Shown here: piece by piece, positions 49,507-63,894 of the stretch | How positions within the stretch are numbered: the stretch's first letter is position 1 | Layout: every line of letters begins with the position of its first letter | Translations under genes and position numbers: made by a program | DNA from: Trogon surrucura | Lineage: Eukaryota; Chordata; Aves; Trogoniformes; Trogonidae | Reading direction: 5' to 3' | DNA: 64,000 nt | Assembly: GCA_020746105.1 (NCBI GenBank) | Contig: CM036642.1 | Span: 3,689,501-3,753,500 of the forward strand | Notes under the pieces: model-generated | Databases searched by the model: none | Told to the model about the DNA's origin: nothing | Seen by the model: the letters and a program-made list of their open reading frames with translations, nothing else

Positions 49507-52500
49507 CCAGAAAGGGAAAACCAGAGTGAAACAGGTTAAGCAGCCGAGTGCTCAGACATAAAACTGTCTGACGCATGTAAACTTTTCACTGCAGCCCTGT
49601 TTCCAGGAAAGGGTAAAGCAAAGTACTGAATGTGATGAACATCACAAAATGCTGCTTATGTTCTAGGTGCTGACACAGGAAAATTAAAGATCAGTGGTGG
49701 GGGAGTGTACGTCAGCATTCTTGGATTAATTATTTTCTAATTTAAAGCTTCAAAAATCACTAAATTAGACCACATTTTTAAATATCTCCTTCATTTGTCA
49801 GTTTTCAAACAAAATTCACTTCTCCTAACGTATAAAATACATTTTAAAAAATAAAAGAATTGAAACTGAGGCATTTGAAACAATATCCTCAGGCCACCTA
49901 AGCGCAAATGTTTGCACAAATGTTTTTTTGTCTCTATTCAGGATGTTTTTCCATTTTTATTTTTGGAAATGCGGAAAACTTCCCTACAGCTGAGGAAAAA
50001 AAACCAACACCACAAACCAACAAACAGCGGCACCGCTAGAGCCCAGCCACTCATCCAGCTACATTACTGCTGCCCATCTCCCCGTGGGGCTCGTGATGGA
50101 AAACCAGCAAAACTTGTTCGCTTGCATTTTGGGAGACTAGTTAGTTTTACCAACTATTAAACCAGGCCCCCAGAAGAGACTAGGTAATGAGGCTGAACTA
50201 ATCTTTATTTATTAAAGCTAGTGGATGAAAAAAAAAAGGTCATTTAATGTTTAAAACAGGTTGGTTTTAAAACTTCATGTCTCGGGACACGGTGCCAAAG
50301 CTCATCTAATAGCAGCATCATTAAGTATGAACGAAAATCTTTACAGAAATTCCCTTTCATCTCTTCCTGTCTATTAAATATGGGAAGATGCATCAAGTAA
50401 ATCTTTAATCCTGAAAACTTACAGCAAAGTCTTTGAACTTTGTTGGCCTCGAAAATCACTTCTATCTTCCCCATCATAATAAGTGTCTCCAATCTAGACT
50501 CTATGAATTATGAGAAAAATATTTCAGAGGGAGTCAAGAGCACCTGGGTCTGATTCAGGGATGCTTAGGATTTCACAGAGTCAAACAACTTCAGGCGAAG
50601 CCAGCAAGGAGGCTGAGCTTTCCTCAGGAAGAACTGTCTGGAAACATCTTTTCCCATGGGATATTCCAATCCTGACAAACACCCTTTACATGGTAATAAT
50701 TTTATTTTATTCAATACGCTCAGGTCTTCCTTACACTTAACCCCACAAACCAGACGAGTTTATCACTTTGGATACGCAGCACGGAAGGCAGGTGCTCGAA
50801 TTCTTCTGCCTTTTCTCCTCTTCCCCAGGAGGAGAAAGGAAATTCACTTCTCACCCTGAACTGTTCAGTCCTACTCCTTTTCACCAGAAGAGCGAGCGGG
50901 GGGACGGGCAGCGCTGTCAGCCCGTGTGCTTGCAGCGGTGGAGACAGCTGTCTTCCCGGAGCTGGGCTGACACGCAGCAGCTCAGCCCATTAAGTGCACC
51001 AGCCAGTTTACAGACAGCACTGAAATGTAATCCTTTCCACCCTCAGCTGGGTTTCAACCAGTGCTAAAAAAGCAGAAAGCCTCTGTTCTCCCATTCCCCC
51101 AAGCCATGTGGCTCCCCAGAGTGCTACCCGCCACCAGCCAGGCTCACAACATATGCACTCTGACAAGCCTAATGCGATCCAAGTTTTACTACATCGCACT
51201 ATTTAATTCATGATCCAACCAAGACCTAATGAAGTAGCATTTTTATAACAATAACAGGGAACAGATGTTACCAGGAGGTTTATACACACTGATACGACAA
51301 CGTTCAGCTAACCTTTCTCTGTTAACTTTATTAAGTATCGCTACATCTTCTCTGACACTTTCCATACCATCGAGAGGTAAAGCCACGCTCAGAAACACAA
51401 CTGCCACCTCGAGTCATCTCTTGAAGATGTACATTAAGCAAAGCGCTGGCTTAGCAAATGCGGTATTTCACTGTTCTTCACCTGTCCCTCCAAGTTAAAA
51501 TTATATAAAGCCATCAGCAATATTTCTCAAGTGTCTCCCCTGACAGGTTAAGATCACACCTACAACCTCTTCTGATTTATTCCGTAAACACACTCCTCAC
51601 AGCCTCTATGCTCCTGTGATGAATGGACTCTCAAATTAGAGATCCGTAACCTCAGTTCAACCAGGTTTAGATGTGTAGAGGATGCAATACCTGCCACTGG
51701 AGCTGATCCGTCCTTAGCCTCAAGACCAGGAACCCTTTAGACCAAAGGCACACCAGCCAAACACATCCACCTCCTGCCTGGGCACACCAGCCTCAAGAGA
51801 TGCCCTGAGACTTGGGAGAACCATCCCAGACCTCCATCCCTCCCTTTCCTCCTGTTCCCTGACCACCTGCAGGGCCTTTATCTCCAGAGACCCACCCGCA
51901 GCCACTTCTGACTTCATCAGCCCCAAACTAGCTCCAAAACCAGATTCACCTGAGGGTTAGTTGTTTAAAAACGGTTGCAGGATTGCCTTATTTTGCACAT
52001 TTCCAGTCTGCTGAATACAGTATCAACCCTTCAGGCTGTCGATACAGTAAAGGATAAGAAATTTGCAGACTTGCTCATTACAGGGCTGTCAAGCACAGCT
52101 CCAGTGGAGAAACAGGTGGGATTCTGTTTCCATTATAATCTCTAAAGCGCTGCTTAAAAATAAAATAAAAAGTTGCCAATATGCTATTACTCTGAGAGGG
52201 AAGAGGATCTCATCAAGGAAAAAGAAAATCTAAAAACATAAACTCTCCCTCACAAAGAGACTTGATGATGTTTGTCTGATCAGCGTAGCAGAGGGCTATT
52301 TATTGCTGTTGGCCAACATTGGAAATCTGCATTTAAATGGAGCTTACCTCCCATTTCTGCTATCCAGAGAGAGTGAATTCAGGAGAGAGAGAGAAGGGAA
52401 GACATGATAAAAACAGCCGAGGGCTTTAGTTTTGACTGCCTGAAACATAACCTCTCTTTTCTCTCCTCTAATTATTGCTTTGTGTGTATAAAATCAGAAC

Positions 52501-55182
52501 ACGCTCTCTGAGAATGGGAATTTCCAGGAAGACAGAGAATGTCTCCGAAGGTGACAGTCGGTCAGTCATGCTGGACCTGTCCCAGTGCTGGGATGCAAAG
52601 CCGCAGCGGGGGCAGTTTGTGCCCCAGTAAACGTTGTCCCTCTGGTCCAGGCAGGTAAAAGCACTGCCAGGCTCCGCTTCCCTCCTCCACACCCACCCAC
52701 CCACGCCACAGAGAGACACGGCTGCTCACGTCCAAGGAGGGGTGGGAGGGGGGAACACGCTTCGTCTGCCCTTCCGAACGCAGGTATCTGCAAGACGGGT
52801 CTCGCCTCGCCTCTCGCTCCTCTGCTTCACGTGCAGAGAGGAAAGCGCACTAATGAGACAAGGTCCTGCTCTTCTGACAAAGATCACCTGCTTTTCCGAA
52901 TACAAATCTCGCTACAAGGCAGCCAGCAAACACCCTCAGCATGAAGACAGGAGCAAAAGAGCACAAAGGGATAGGAAGGGAGTCTGAAATGGAAATGCCT
53001 TGTCCAGAGCTGGCTAATGCAGTCTGAAGCCATCCTCTCGCGCAAAAGCAGGGCAGCAAACTCAGGTCCTCTAAAGCCAACAGGGGAACTCCTACCAGTT
53101 TCTGCAGCCGCAGACCTGAGGCACGCTGCAGCTACGGATAAAGTCCTGATCTGTGAATTCAAATAGTGTGTTTGCAACCAGATAAGTCCTGCTTAATCCC
53201 CTGAATAGCTTGTCAAGAGATTTCCCAAAAAAAACGAGGCGAGAAAAGCAAGGAGAAAGCGGAATGACTGATTTAACCTTCCCGAGGTGTAAGGTCAGGG
53301 CTGCGGCAGGGAATAAATGATTGCGACTGCGGAGGAAAGGGATGGGCAAGGCCTGCAGCAGGACGGGCTGGAAGAACGAACATCTCATGTGGGCAGGGTT
53401 TTGCGGACAGCGAGGGAAGGAGATGAAGGACTAAGGCTGAAAACGGAACGGCAAGAAGGCGCGGTGGGACACCTTCCACTCGAGGCATCCCAAGAACCAC
53501 AGACACTGCCCAGGGATGTCGCTATCGAAGGTGCAAACAGGCAGCAGGAGGGAAGAGCCTCGTGGGAGCATCAGAAAACTTCCAACAAGAAAATAGGCAA
53601 TTCCAGCCGCCTGTATCTGCATGCATGCACACGGTGTGCTCACCTTGTTTCCCTGAAGGTCTGCTCACAACAGCAGGGATTTGTAACAGTGCTTTCCAGT
53701 GCAGGTTTTCTACATCTCTGAAAAGCCTATCTGTCAAACCCGATGGCAGTTTGCCACAAAATCCAAGTTACTAGACAGACAGCCATATCCACACACGGTC
53801 AACCTAAGTGTCTAATCTTATTTTCTTAGGAACCAGCCTAAAAACACTGACTGAAGTTGGGAATATCATTTTCCTATCTGTCTTTTCTTTCAATAATGTC
53901 ATGCTGAGTTTCAAAACTAAGGGTTTTTTGTCCAAGTGGTCTCAAGTGAGTGGCAGCAGCTGTGGTTTTTAGGAGAAGAGCAACGGGAAGCCCTGGTGGG
54001 ACCAGTAAACTTGGCAAGACCAGGAAACAAGCAAGAACTTAATTAAGTCAGTGGAGAGTATAAATACAAGAAAAATAACCACACAAACCCCAAGTGCCAC
54101 TTCCAGACAAACAAAAAGAATGAGGAAGGAAGAAACAATGTGTAAAACTCTAAGCTTAAAAAAAAACAATCCAAAAAACAAATGGGAAAGTCCACCAGGA
54201 TTTATAGTTATGACCACAGATTTGAGAGATGGCAATGAACAATGCATTGCTGGGAGTCTGCAGCTGAGGGCAGGCAGCAGCCACAGGTGTGGGAAAAGAG
54301 CCACGGGATGGAGAGGCAGAAAGTGCTGCCGAGCCCCAGTCGGTGCAGGAAGCTTTCCCAGTCTCACCCCCACAATAAGCATGTTCTGCGGCTGCAAGAC
54401 AGATGACCACAAAAGCACAGAGCTGCATCTCCAGAGACGTCTGCATTTCAGTGGCAGCCAAGTCTATTCCAGCACACACACAACTCTCCGCAACACTTTA
54501 GGATTTACTGGCTTGACAGTGATGTAAGGAAAGCAACATTTCCAGAACTGACACTTTGCTTCTGGCAGATTGAACCACTTCACCTCCAGTATGTTTCGGG
54601 TTTAAAGGAATTTGGGGGCTCTCTAAAGCAGGGGGGCTCCTACTTATGTAAGCAGGGCCTTTCATGACCATTTTCCCCTTAACCCGTCTCAGGATCTTAA
54701 CATTTACAGTGCATTTGCTCTTCTCTCAGCACCTGCCTATATCAAGGATGCTACAGCTTTGGCACCACTTGCTGATTCTTCCCAGGATGGCAAACACCAG
54801 CGCATTGCAGAGGATGCACAGCTTAGACTGGGGAGAATAAAGTGCCAGATCTCAGTTCTAGGCGTCCCCCGGCCAGCTGATTAATTGTGTACACAGAGAT
54901 AGCAAATAGCCTTGGACATGCCCCCAATGTCAAGGTAAGAAGGGGGAAAAAATGCTGTAGAGACAGGATCTAGGGTTTTGTTTTCATTAATTTGGGGAGT
55001 TTACAGATATTCTGTACCAGTTCTCTCCTTGTTACAAATGATTAGCCATTGCTTCTATCACAAATCTCCAGAAGATGGATCCAAGGACAAGGAGCTACCA
55101 TGCTGGATGTAGATACCAGATACGACAATTCCTTTAAAGATACGAGGCAGACAAACGATAGGTGGAATGGCTTCCGTTCTCT

Positions 55183-55251
55183 TATGATGGATGAAGAACA
55201 GAGGCACAAAGAGATAAAGCGACTCCTCAAGGTTTTGCAAGACCACATCGA
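55183..55251. mobile_element. MIR-like SINE relic
   Basis: The run GATGAAGAACAGAGGCACAA, AGAGATAAAGCGACTCCTCA, AGGTTTTGCAAGACCACATC lines up with the MIR stretch GATGAGGAAACTGAGGCACA, GAGAGGTTAAGTGACTTGCC, CAAGGTCACACAGC. This explains a 72-codon open frame here whose charged, coiled-coil-like C-terminal half would otherwise look like a small protein. Confidence 0.45.
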
Positions 55252-58200
55252 AAATAAACAGACTTAATATGCCAAGAGACTTCAGAAACCCTCGCTTAGC
55301 ACCTTAGCCTCTTCGCTTACTGCCGCTGAAACTTCATGCTTCTGCTTCAAACCACAGGCACCCAAGGGCAACCCAAAAGCCAAGTGAGCGCTATTAACAG
55401 TGTTTGGGAGATGGGAACCTCCAGAAGGAGCAGCATATTAAAAGAAACGTGCATGAAGATAAATGAAGACCAGGGTCCATGCTCCAAGGCTGAGCACAGC
55501 CTGGATGGAGGAGTCACACTACGTTTGAGTGTGGCCTAAAAGTAGGAAGTGATCACAGAGAAGCTGAGCAGAAGATGAACAAGGATGTGGAAAGGTGACA
55601 CTGGAAACCTCAACCCCATAGCAGAAGATCCAGATGTATTAAACTACATGAAAGAGTTTGATCCAATTACAAAACAATGACACCCGAGCCCTTCACTGAT
55701 ACGCCTCAGGATTGTTTCCATCTCCTTGCTTTACTGTGAGAACAAACAACTTTTCCTGCTGAGTCACACTGAAATGAGATGCTAAAGAGCTGCCACACCA
55801 GATGTGGAAGCCCTTCAGATCCAATATTCATCAATCTCCACAGCCTCTATTTATTTATTTTTTGCCACTCAGCCTTCAGCAACTTAATAGGCTACTTTAA
55901 CATCTTCCTGCCTTTCCTTTTCAGTGTGCTCTCCTCAGTGCATTTTTTTCCTCCCCTGATGACTTCTTCCCTCAGCTTCTGCATGGGAAAACAAAACAGG
56001 AATTTTCTTTTCCCTGGGCTATGACATGGTTTTCTCCCCCTTTCCACTCACCTTATATGGACACCCTCGTTTGGAAGAAAAAAGCAGCCCCACTTTGTTG
56101 TTAGGCAAGGATAAAGAAAAAGTTCAGCAATACAGGCTACATTAAATCAGACACAAATATTCTTACTGAACAAGGTGAAAAACCAAAAGGAAAAGCTGCT
56201 CCAGGCTCCCAGACGTTAGGTGTGATGGAAGCAGCAGCAGCTGATGGGATCAAATTGGTACCAACACCAGGTCAAAAATGAGACATACCAGGACCAGCCA
56301 CACCTGAAAGCAGAGGTTGAGTGGAGTGGATTACATCCCCTGTCGTTCGTTAGGATGCTTCTTAGTGAGGATACTGAATTAGTTACATTAATGCAGCAAG
56401 GAAGTGGATCAGGTTCACAGTGATAAGCTTAATTAAACAACAGAGTTATCCATTGGCTGTGGATTATGCTATAAATAAGCAACACTTTTGCTGATTAATA
56501 AAAGCCATGGTTCAGATCATTAAATCCTCTGACTTTCAACCACCTTAACGAGGATACCTGCCAGAGCTGAATCCAGCCACATACATTTTGACACTTGCAA
56601 GCCCAAGCACACATGGAAGGGAGGGCAGGAGGACAAGGGATCTTGCCAAGGCATCCTCCCACTGCAAGAAGGCTGCGACCAGTTTGCATTTCAGTGGGTG
56701 GCCCAGGTTTCCTTGCTGGGGCTTTGCTCTTGCTGCTGTCACAGGAAAAGTTAGGGTTGCTAGCCACAGGTGACACCACATTCCCCCTAGTTCTCAAAGC
56801 CTGTAAAAGGCATCTTAACACAACACTGAAAACATCTTTGAGACAGGAAGCTGTGTCAGCTGTCCTCACGGATCCAATTCTTTTCCATTATCCCCAGCTA
56901 GCAGGACTTGCCTGCAGAAACACGGCTGCTTTACCATCCTCCCCAGCCCGAATCTCCACGCTCAAGCTAATGCCACGCACGCAGAAGTAAAGGGGAAAAG
57001 CCCTTATGAAGGACTTTGCCCCATGAGGTTTAAAGATTAAATTCCCAACAAAGCACTGCTTCGAAACAGGATGAATTGAGGCTCGTGTCTAGCACTTATT
57101 CTAATCTGAGCACTATGAAAACAGGACAGACCTTCTTTTTCAACTCCTTCCCTTCTTTTTCCCCCTTCAGCTCCTTCTTCCTACAGCCTGAGTGGTTTCA
57201 CAGAGCTCTAGTATTTCAGAGAGTGGCCCAGTTGTTCTGAAGTGAAGAGCCAGCTTGGGAGGCTACGGTTTGCTCAAGCTCATCTATCACATCTGCTAAC
57301 AAACCCAGTGGTCATTAAAAATTAGAGCTGGTCAGATTATTGTTATATTTTGACTACATGAAGAATATTATTATCATCCTTCCCTGCTACCCCCAACCCC
57401 TCGTCATGAATCATTCATGAATCTGTCCTGATTCCTGTGGAAGAGCTGGGCTCATGCTTTGTGCAGAACAGATTTTCTGCCTGTTCAGCCACAGCCTGTT
57501 CACCTCAGCCATACCCAAACACAGAAACAGCCTCTTGGCTTGAGCTGACCTGCCAGGACAATCCATGTGGTGCACGGCCCATCACCCTCTCACCTGAGCA
57601 TGCATGGACAGTCTTACTGGGTGTCCCTGTGTGGACAAAGGCCAAATTCCACTGGCAAATTCTAGGGTGGGAACGTATGTGGTTATACAATGTGCACACA
57701 GCCAACATCAGGAGAGAGATCATGACTCTCTTGGCTTGTACTATTAATTCACCTTGTACTTGCAACAACACTATAGTCACGTTCCAGCAGTGTGAAGAGC
57801 AGGTGGAGAACAAGAGCACTTCCCTGGGGCTCTAAGAGCACCCAAGTCACTAATGAGTCCATCAAATGATCCCAACAAATTCTGTAAGGATGATTATCAG
57901 CTCCTTCATCTCTTCTGGTCTTTTCCCTTTTTCTTAACATATTCTTACCAGACTGGGAATTGACTGATGACAATAATAATAAAATAAACCTCATTTGTGA
58001 TCAGTTGCAGGATTGGTGTTATTTCCTCCATCTATTCAGCACCACAGAAATTGCCTTTTAAATGGATAACAATGATTGTGAGGGTCCAGTTATTACCTTG
58101 AAACCTCACATTTTGATACATCCAATGTTGTTCTCTTATATAAATAACGGCTATTACTGTAAAGTGATTTTTGCCCTTCTGTACTTCCAAAGAGTTTTTG

Positions 58201-60496
58201 CAGGAGATGGCAAAGAAAATGAGTTCCATTAATACTACACTTTGGCCCTGCTCCTTCCATGCTTTAACTCTCGTCATTAATCTTCTAATGTGTCTTTAAA
58301 CAAATGTCATTTATTCCACAACGATCTGGCAGACATTCTTCCCTGCCTTCTCCCTCCCTTTCCCCCAATACCCTCTCCCAAAGCAAAAGTTCTTCCTCCC
58401 CTGACTCATCAGTGGGTGTTGTGCTCCTGCCAGTCAGGAAAAAGCATTTCAGCTCTTGTTCAGGCAGTTTGCTGGTAATTACAAGAAAAATACGAGAGCC
58501 TGCAGTCAGGAAACACACATCAGAAGGAGCTGTGATGGAAGGATTTCTGTCCTCCCTGAAACCTTGCAGCAAGGATCACAGGATGACTTTGCTGAAGAGG
58601 CGATTCTAAACTCATCCTGGGGTGACAGTCACCTCAGCAGAGCCGGGTCCTTGTGCAGGCTCTTAGCACAGGGGAAACGCTGCCTCTGGCGCACAGCATC
58701 CTCTTTCGAGCACACTACAAATGCAACTGCCAGATGCCACTTTTACCTCATCCGATGACGATAAACAAGGCTGTTCTTTTCATTACAGAATCACAGGGCA
58801 ACTGAGTCTGCAGCTATCAACTGTTTGCAGAGGACTCTTTGAAACTGCCTGCAGCGTTGCAGGCAAGCCCCTCAACTCCCATTTCTCAGCAGTGAGCAGA
58901 GAAGCGCTGTCACCCCATTTCACGGGCACAGAGGCAGAAAACAGATGCCAATTTAGATGCCAATCCTGCTCCTGGAGGATAAAGAAAACAACCTTCGCAG
59001 GGAACCCACCTCAGACTTACCGATTTTCCCCTGCATCTACCACCTCTGGCACCAGAAACAGCAAAGATTAATACTTTGAGTTACCTCAGGTAACTTCTGG
59101 ACATCTGGACTTTTCCATTTTCTCCTCCTCCCTCAAGAGTTATGACATTGCCTCTACCCTTTCACAGTTACAGCCACTTCTTCATTATCATCTGTCAAGT
59201 CCAATTAACACGTCCACTGACATCAGGGAAGATTATTTCTGAAGTCTCCCGTGAGAGCCAGCTGACAGGACCATCCACCCTTGAGAAGTGTGCGTACACT
59301 CCCCAGCAGATTGCCAGCCTGCCCAGGGAGCCCCAGAGCACCCAACGCCCAGCGTGCGGCATTTGCCTTCGGTGGCAACGGAGGACGTTTTGAATGTCAC
59401 AGAATCTCCACCAGAAGCCCAGGATCTCTGCGCTATGTTGACGAGACACCTACCAGACGATCGCCTTTTCAGCAGTCCTGAGGGCTGTTAGGTGTGGAGG
59501 GAGCAAGATGCCCTGCAAAGCCCAGTAGCTTCGTGCCACTGCTGTGCCCCAACGGGGAACAGATCTGCAGGGACTAACCTGGCTGGGCCAACAAACCCAG
59601 CATCCACTAACACCCACATCACCAAAACTCACAGGCAAGAAACTCCCCAACCTTCGGTTTTCCTCAGCTCCTGCTCTTCCAGTGGTCACCAGAGCTTCCT
59701 GGGCGAGAAGAAATTACATTCTCCTACCTCTGGCTGCAGTCCCACCCCTGCTTCTGCAGAACCAAGATCATCTTCTCCTTTCCCCATCAGCTGCCTGCTG
59801 CTGGGATAAAAAGATTTCAGGCCAACAATTTGTTGTTTGCAGGTGCCTCCTCTGAGCTGTCTGACTCCCTCCAAACTCAACATGCCTTTCAGAAAAAAAA
59901 GCTTGGCTGTGTTCCCCCTGTTCCTGATCAAGTAGTTAATAACGAATCTGAAGAGAGCAAAATCAACACAAAATTAAGGCAACATGAGCCACTACATCCC
60001 TCCTATTTTAAACAAGAGAAAGCACAGGAAAAAAATCCCCAATGTTTCCCTCAAGAAGAGCAGCAAAAAGCTGCGGGGGAAGAGGTAAAATGCTAAGGAC
60101 ACTGCTCATCCTGGGGAGCACATCCTGCAGATGTCACACTGCTATGCATCCTTAACATGGCAAAGTGCATTAATGAACAGGATTATTACCAGGCACTAAG
60201 TAATGGCCTGAGGTCACCCAGGAATAGCTTCTAACACAAGTGGTTCTATGTCACTTCTGCAAGAGGTCACTTCTCGCTATTTCTTTAGGTGGATAACTTT
60301 GCCGCAAGGTTGCGGTTTTTCTTCTTTGTTGTTTTTGTTCGATTGCTAGAAAAAGGTCATATAAAGGAAAAAAAAAAGAGACAGACTCGGAAAAATTTTT
60401 GGCACAAGAAACCCTGACAACGTCTTCTAGGCCAAAACTGGTGATTTTCAAACCATGACAAAAAATAAAATTTCTCATGAAATCAAGCCCGGTAAA

Positions 60497-60536
60497 CTCT
60501 TATTACACTGGAAGGGCTCTCATTGCACTGGAAGTC
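60497..60536. repeat. imperfect tandem duplication, 20-base unit
   Basis: Two adjacent copies: CTCTTATTACACTGGAAGGG and CTCTCATTGCACTGGAAGTC. They share 16 of 20 positions by eye. Confidence 0.6.
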
Positions 60537-63500
60537 TCTGCAGCACCTGGTACGTGGCTCATGATCAGAGTTGCAAGACGCTAGTAAAATGAAAATAAAA
60601 TATAATAATCACTTAGCCATAACTTTATTTTCTGTATAATCAAAATCTAAAACACGTTTGTGGGTATACACGTAAATAAACCATGGAAAGACACTTTTGG
60701 TCAAAATCAGCTGACAAGCTGAAGAGACTCGAGTCCCGAAAGGCAGCAAAGTTCTGTCCCTCTGCTTAAGGGAGCTCAGAAGCAGCCACGCTGCCTCCCC
60801 TCACTCTGGAGCAGGACCCTGTGAGTCCTGGACCCAGGGACCCCCAAGAGACCTTCCTTCTGCAACTGTCTCAAGGGCAGAGCACACACACCCCAATTTT
60901 CCTGCCTCAGAGAGCCATGAAAACACACCACGTACCTAGACTGAAAAGGTTGGCAATACCCACCGCTCAACATCGAGAGCTTCAATCGAATCAATTAGCA
61001 TTCCCATACACGGCTAATATCGGAGACATAGGAGAGGTTTTATTATCCAAATAGAAAATCAGTTTGTGTGTCCAGATGGTCACTGGAGGCACTGTAATTG
61101 CCATACTACCACTGTAACTCTGCGTGTTTGGGCCCATTTCAATGGCACCAGCCCTGTTTATCTGCTTGGAGGAGAGCCGGTGCCATCTGGGCAAGACGGG
61201 GTTCATTGTCTGCCTGGCATCCACGCGATAAACACAGCTCCCCCACTCACTCAACCGCTGTTTATTAATATTGACCGATGGGATAAGAGTGACGGGAGCA
61301 GATTTCTCACTGAGAAGCAGTTTAAGGAACCTCTCGGCACACAAGGATGCCCTGGACCACATCTGGCTGCAAGGGGAGCTCATGGGAGATAAGACAAGGC
61401 AAGGCATGGAGGGAAACTTCATCAAAACCTCCTATTTTCTGCTCCTCATCACAATCCTGCAAGCACAGAGGAGCCAGGAGGGTTTCATCTGCACACCACC
61501 ACTGTCTCTGACCCATTCTTCAGGCAAGTTCACTAGTTTTAAGTTTTCTTAAATGCACGAGACAGGCTGCTGAGCTCCTGGCTGCCTGTCTGTACGGCTC
61601 TTCTCTGGATGACGCAGCCTCTGCAAAGGAAGCGAGCGAACAGGAGCCTCCAAGGCAGCTAAATTAACAAGCTCTGCTTCCTGGGCTACAAAGGAACTTA
61701 AAAACGATGCATGTCCAGCCCCAGCCATCAAGTGAGCAGAACGCAGGCAGGACAGGCTGAGCCGTAACTTTGGAATGCACACCAGCTCCCTACCTGGGGT
61801 GATGATGACAGGAAGGGAATGCTCACAGCCCGCCAAGTCTCTAACTACTGTTAAAAACCTCCCATTAGTCTCCCCATGTCACCTCTCTGTCTGAAAAAGC
61901 GGAGGGATAATCCTTCTGTTCTCTCACACACTTCATCTAGTCCAAGCTGCGAGCTGCGGAGATTCTTCCCTCATTATGCATCTATGCATTAAACACACGA
62001 GGTCACGCACAGGGCAGTTACTGCAACACGGCTATTTCAGCCAAAAGAAGTGACAACGCAAAAATGTTTGTCTGTGTATGAATGAAGAACAGTATGACAG
62101 GAGTTTATTATTAGAAAGAAAATGGGAAAAACCTTGCAAGACGTGAAGCCCAGCGTAGTTCTGCTAAAAGCGAAACAGGTTACAAAAGTGAGTCTGTGAA
62201 AATGGATATATCATTCTCCCCTGACATGACATTGCCTCAATTAAGTTTTCTTACTGAGGTAACCCAGAGGCAGCACAGCGAGGTAACAGATGGGAAAGAC
62301 TGCCTGTGAGGGTAAGTGCAGGGTTTTCCTGACTGGAGTTATATAAAGCAATTTATTGTTCTTTTTTTTTTCCTCTTGAATTCAGTGTTTCTGACGAGGT
62401 CAACAGGGAAGGAGCAGAGAAAGCCTGGATTCAGATTTCACACATCCGAGGGGAAACGGTGAAATCGAAAAAGCTATGGGAGCAGTAACTGAGAAATTAC
62501 AGATATGCTTTTTCTCACCTCTAGCCCTATTTCTGTATTTTCTTTAAAACAGTCACATTTTCCAGAAAAAACACACAAAGCTCTTTTACACCTCCCAGCA
62601 CTGTGCTCTGACGGTTCGCACCAATGTTGCCAGTCCCTGCCAAGGCTTTACCCACTCTCCACGAGTCTGGGACATCCGCAGGCACCCAGGGCTCTCCCGT
62701 GGGTGCAGGGGTTCCTGCAGCACCCCCGGGTCCTGCTCTGGGCCAGGCACGGCAGCAGGAGAAACTCTGGAAGATGAGCAATGACTGAAGCATCAGTCCG
62801 ACTACCCCCAAGACAGCAGGCAGGTATTTTGGGGTCCTTCCTTGCTTTCATTTCTCATGTACCATCAACTGCCTGAGGCACTTTTTCAGGAGCTGGCCAG
62901 AAAGCCGCCACTTTTCCACGCTTATATAGACCTCGCAGAGCTTGCTCGTCGCCGTGTCGCCTCCAGGCTACCGTAGTGGGCTTTCTTTGGAGAAAATCCT
63001 GAAATGGCTCCAGTACTCCCTCCCATCCTCACTCTTTGCATTTCACATTATATTAATCAACATCCATAGAAAGCTGAATCCCCACCTTTAAGTTTCTGAG
63101 CTCATTCACTCTCAGGATTTCCCTTTCCGAAAAAAAGCTTATTTAACCTGATGTTCTTCATTCCTCCTGCCCCAGGAGACAAAGTCTGAGATTTTCAGAG
63201 CTCTAGCACAGATTTGCCAGGGCCCCAGTGGTCTGTCTGCAGAGGAAGGCAGCAAAACTCACTGCTCTCCCATGCAGAAGCTGGAGGACTCCCAGCCTGC
63301 TGGGGATTTCACCTCTCTTCTCTGCACCCCGACTCTTCTCTGGCAGCTGAAGCACATCGACTCGATACCAGGGGAAGGGCAGGGATATCTCTCTATTGAG
63401 AGCCTGGCACAGCTCACATGAGCCCACAGTAACATCAGCTGCTCCTCTGGAAGGCTTTCGAGGAGGTTTATCCCTTGCTGCAGTTAATCCATGGGGCACA

Positions 63501-63868
63501 CAGAGCCTTTGGCAAGGTGCTGGGGGCTTCCTCGGCTGCTTTCCTGGTGACAACCCTCCATCCAGGTCCGGGTGTGTGTCCAGCTGTTCCAAATGTTAGG
63601 AAAACCCTGTGGGACGGAGCACAGCCTGAACACAGCCAATATGCAAGCACTTTCAGAGGCTTTCCCCGGCCTTGTTCAGTTGTCCTTTTCTCCTCCCCTC
63701 TTATTCCTGCGGCTGCTGCTAATCCTGCGCCCCCCGAACTGAGAGCAGGACTCCTTGCTCCATTAGCAGGGACGGAAATAAGTCTCCCCACCAAGCACAA
63801 GCAATGCTAGTAATTTCATTTCCTGCGTATCTTTAATTTCATTCTTGAATATATATTGCTTACTTAAA

Positions 63869-63894
63869 GGGGGGGGGGAAGAAAAAAAAAAAGA
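63869..63894. repeat. G run followed by A run
   Basis: A run of ten G leads into AAGAAAAAAAAAAAG. Low complexity only. Confidence 0.7.

Noticed and set aside
57749..57994. Minus-strand frame starting MRFILLLLSS, resembling a signal peptide
   Set aside because: The hydrophobic start comes from a TAA-type triplet repeat on the plus strand; what follows does not match GluK4 and no suitable donor leads to E1.
58781..58815. TTACAGAATCACAGGGCAACTG, resembling the start of an antisense CR1
   Set aside because: Only about 12 bases are suggestive and the following sequence does not continue as CR1.
59019..59036. Minus-strand ATG CAG GGG AAA ATC G followed by GTAAGT, which would splice in frame to E1 as MQGKI-AAILDD, like the human RIAAILDD
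   Set aside because: It has no signal peptide, a TAG lies directly before the ATG, and a five-residue match of phase and two similar residues can arise by chance. Brain RNA reads joining 59021 to 48469 would revive it.
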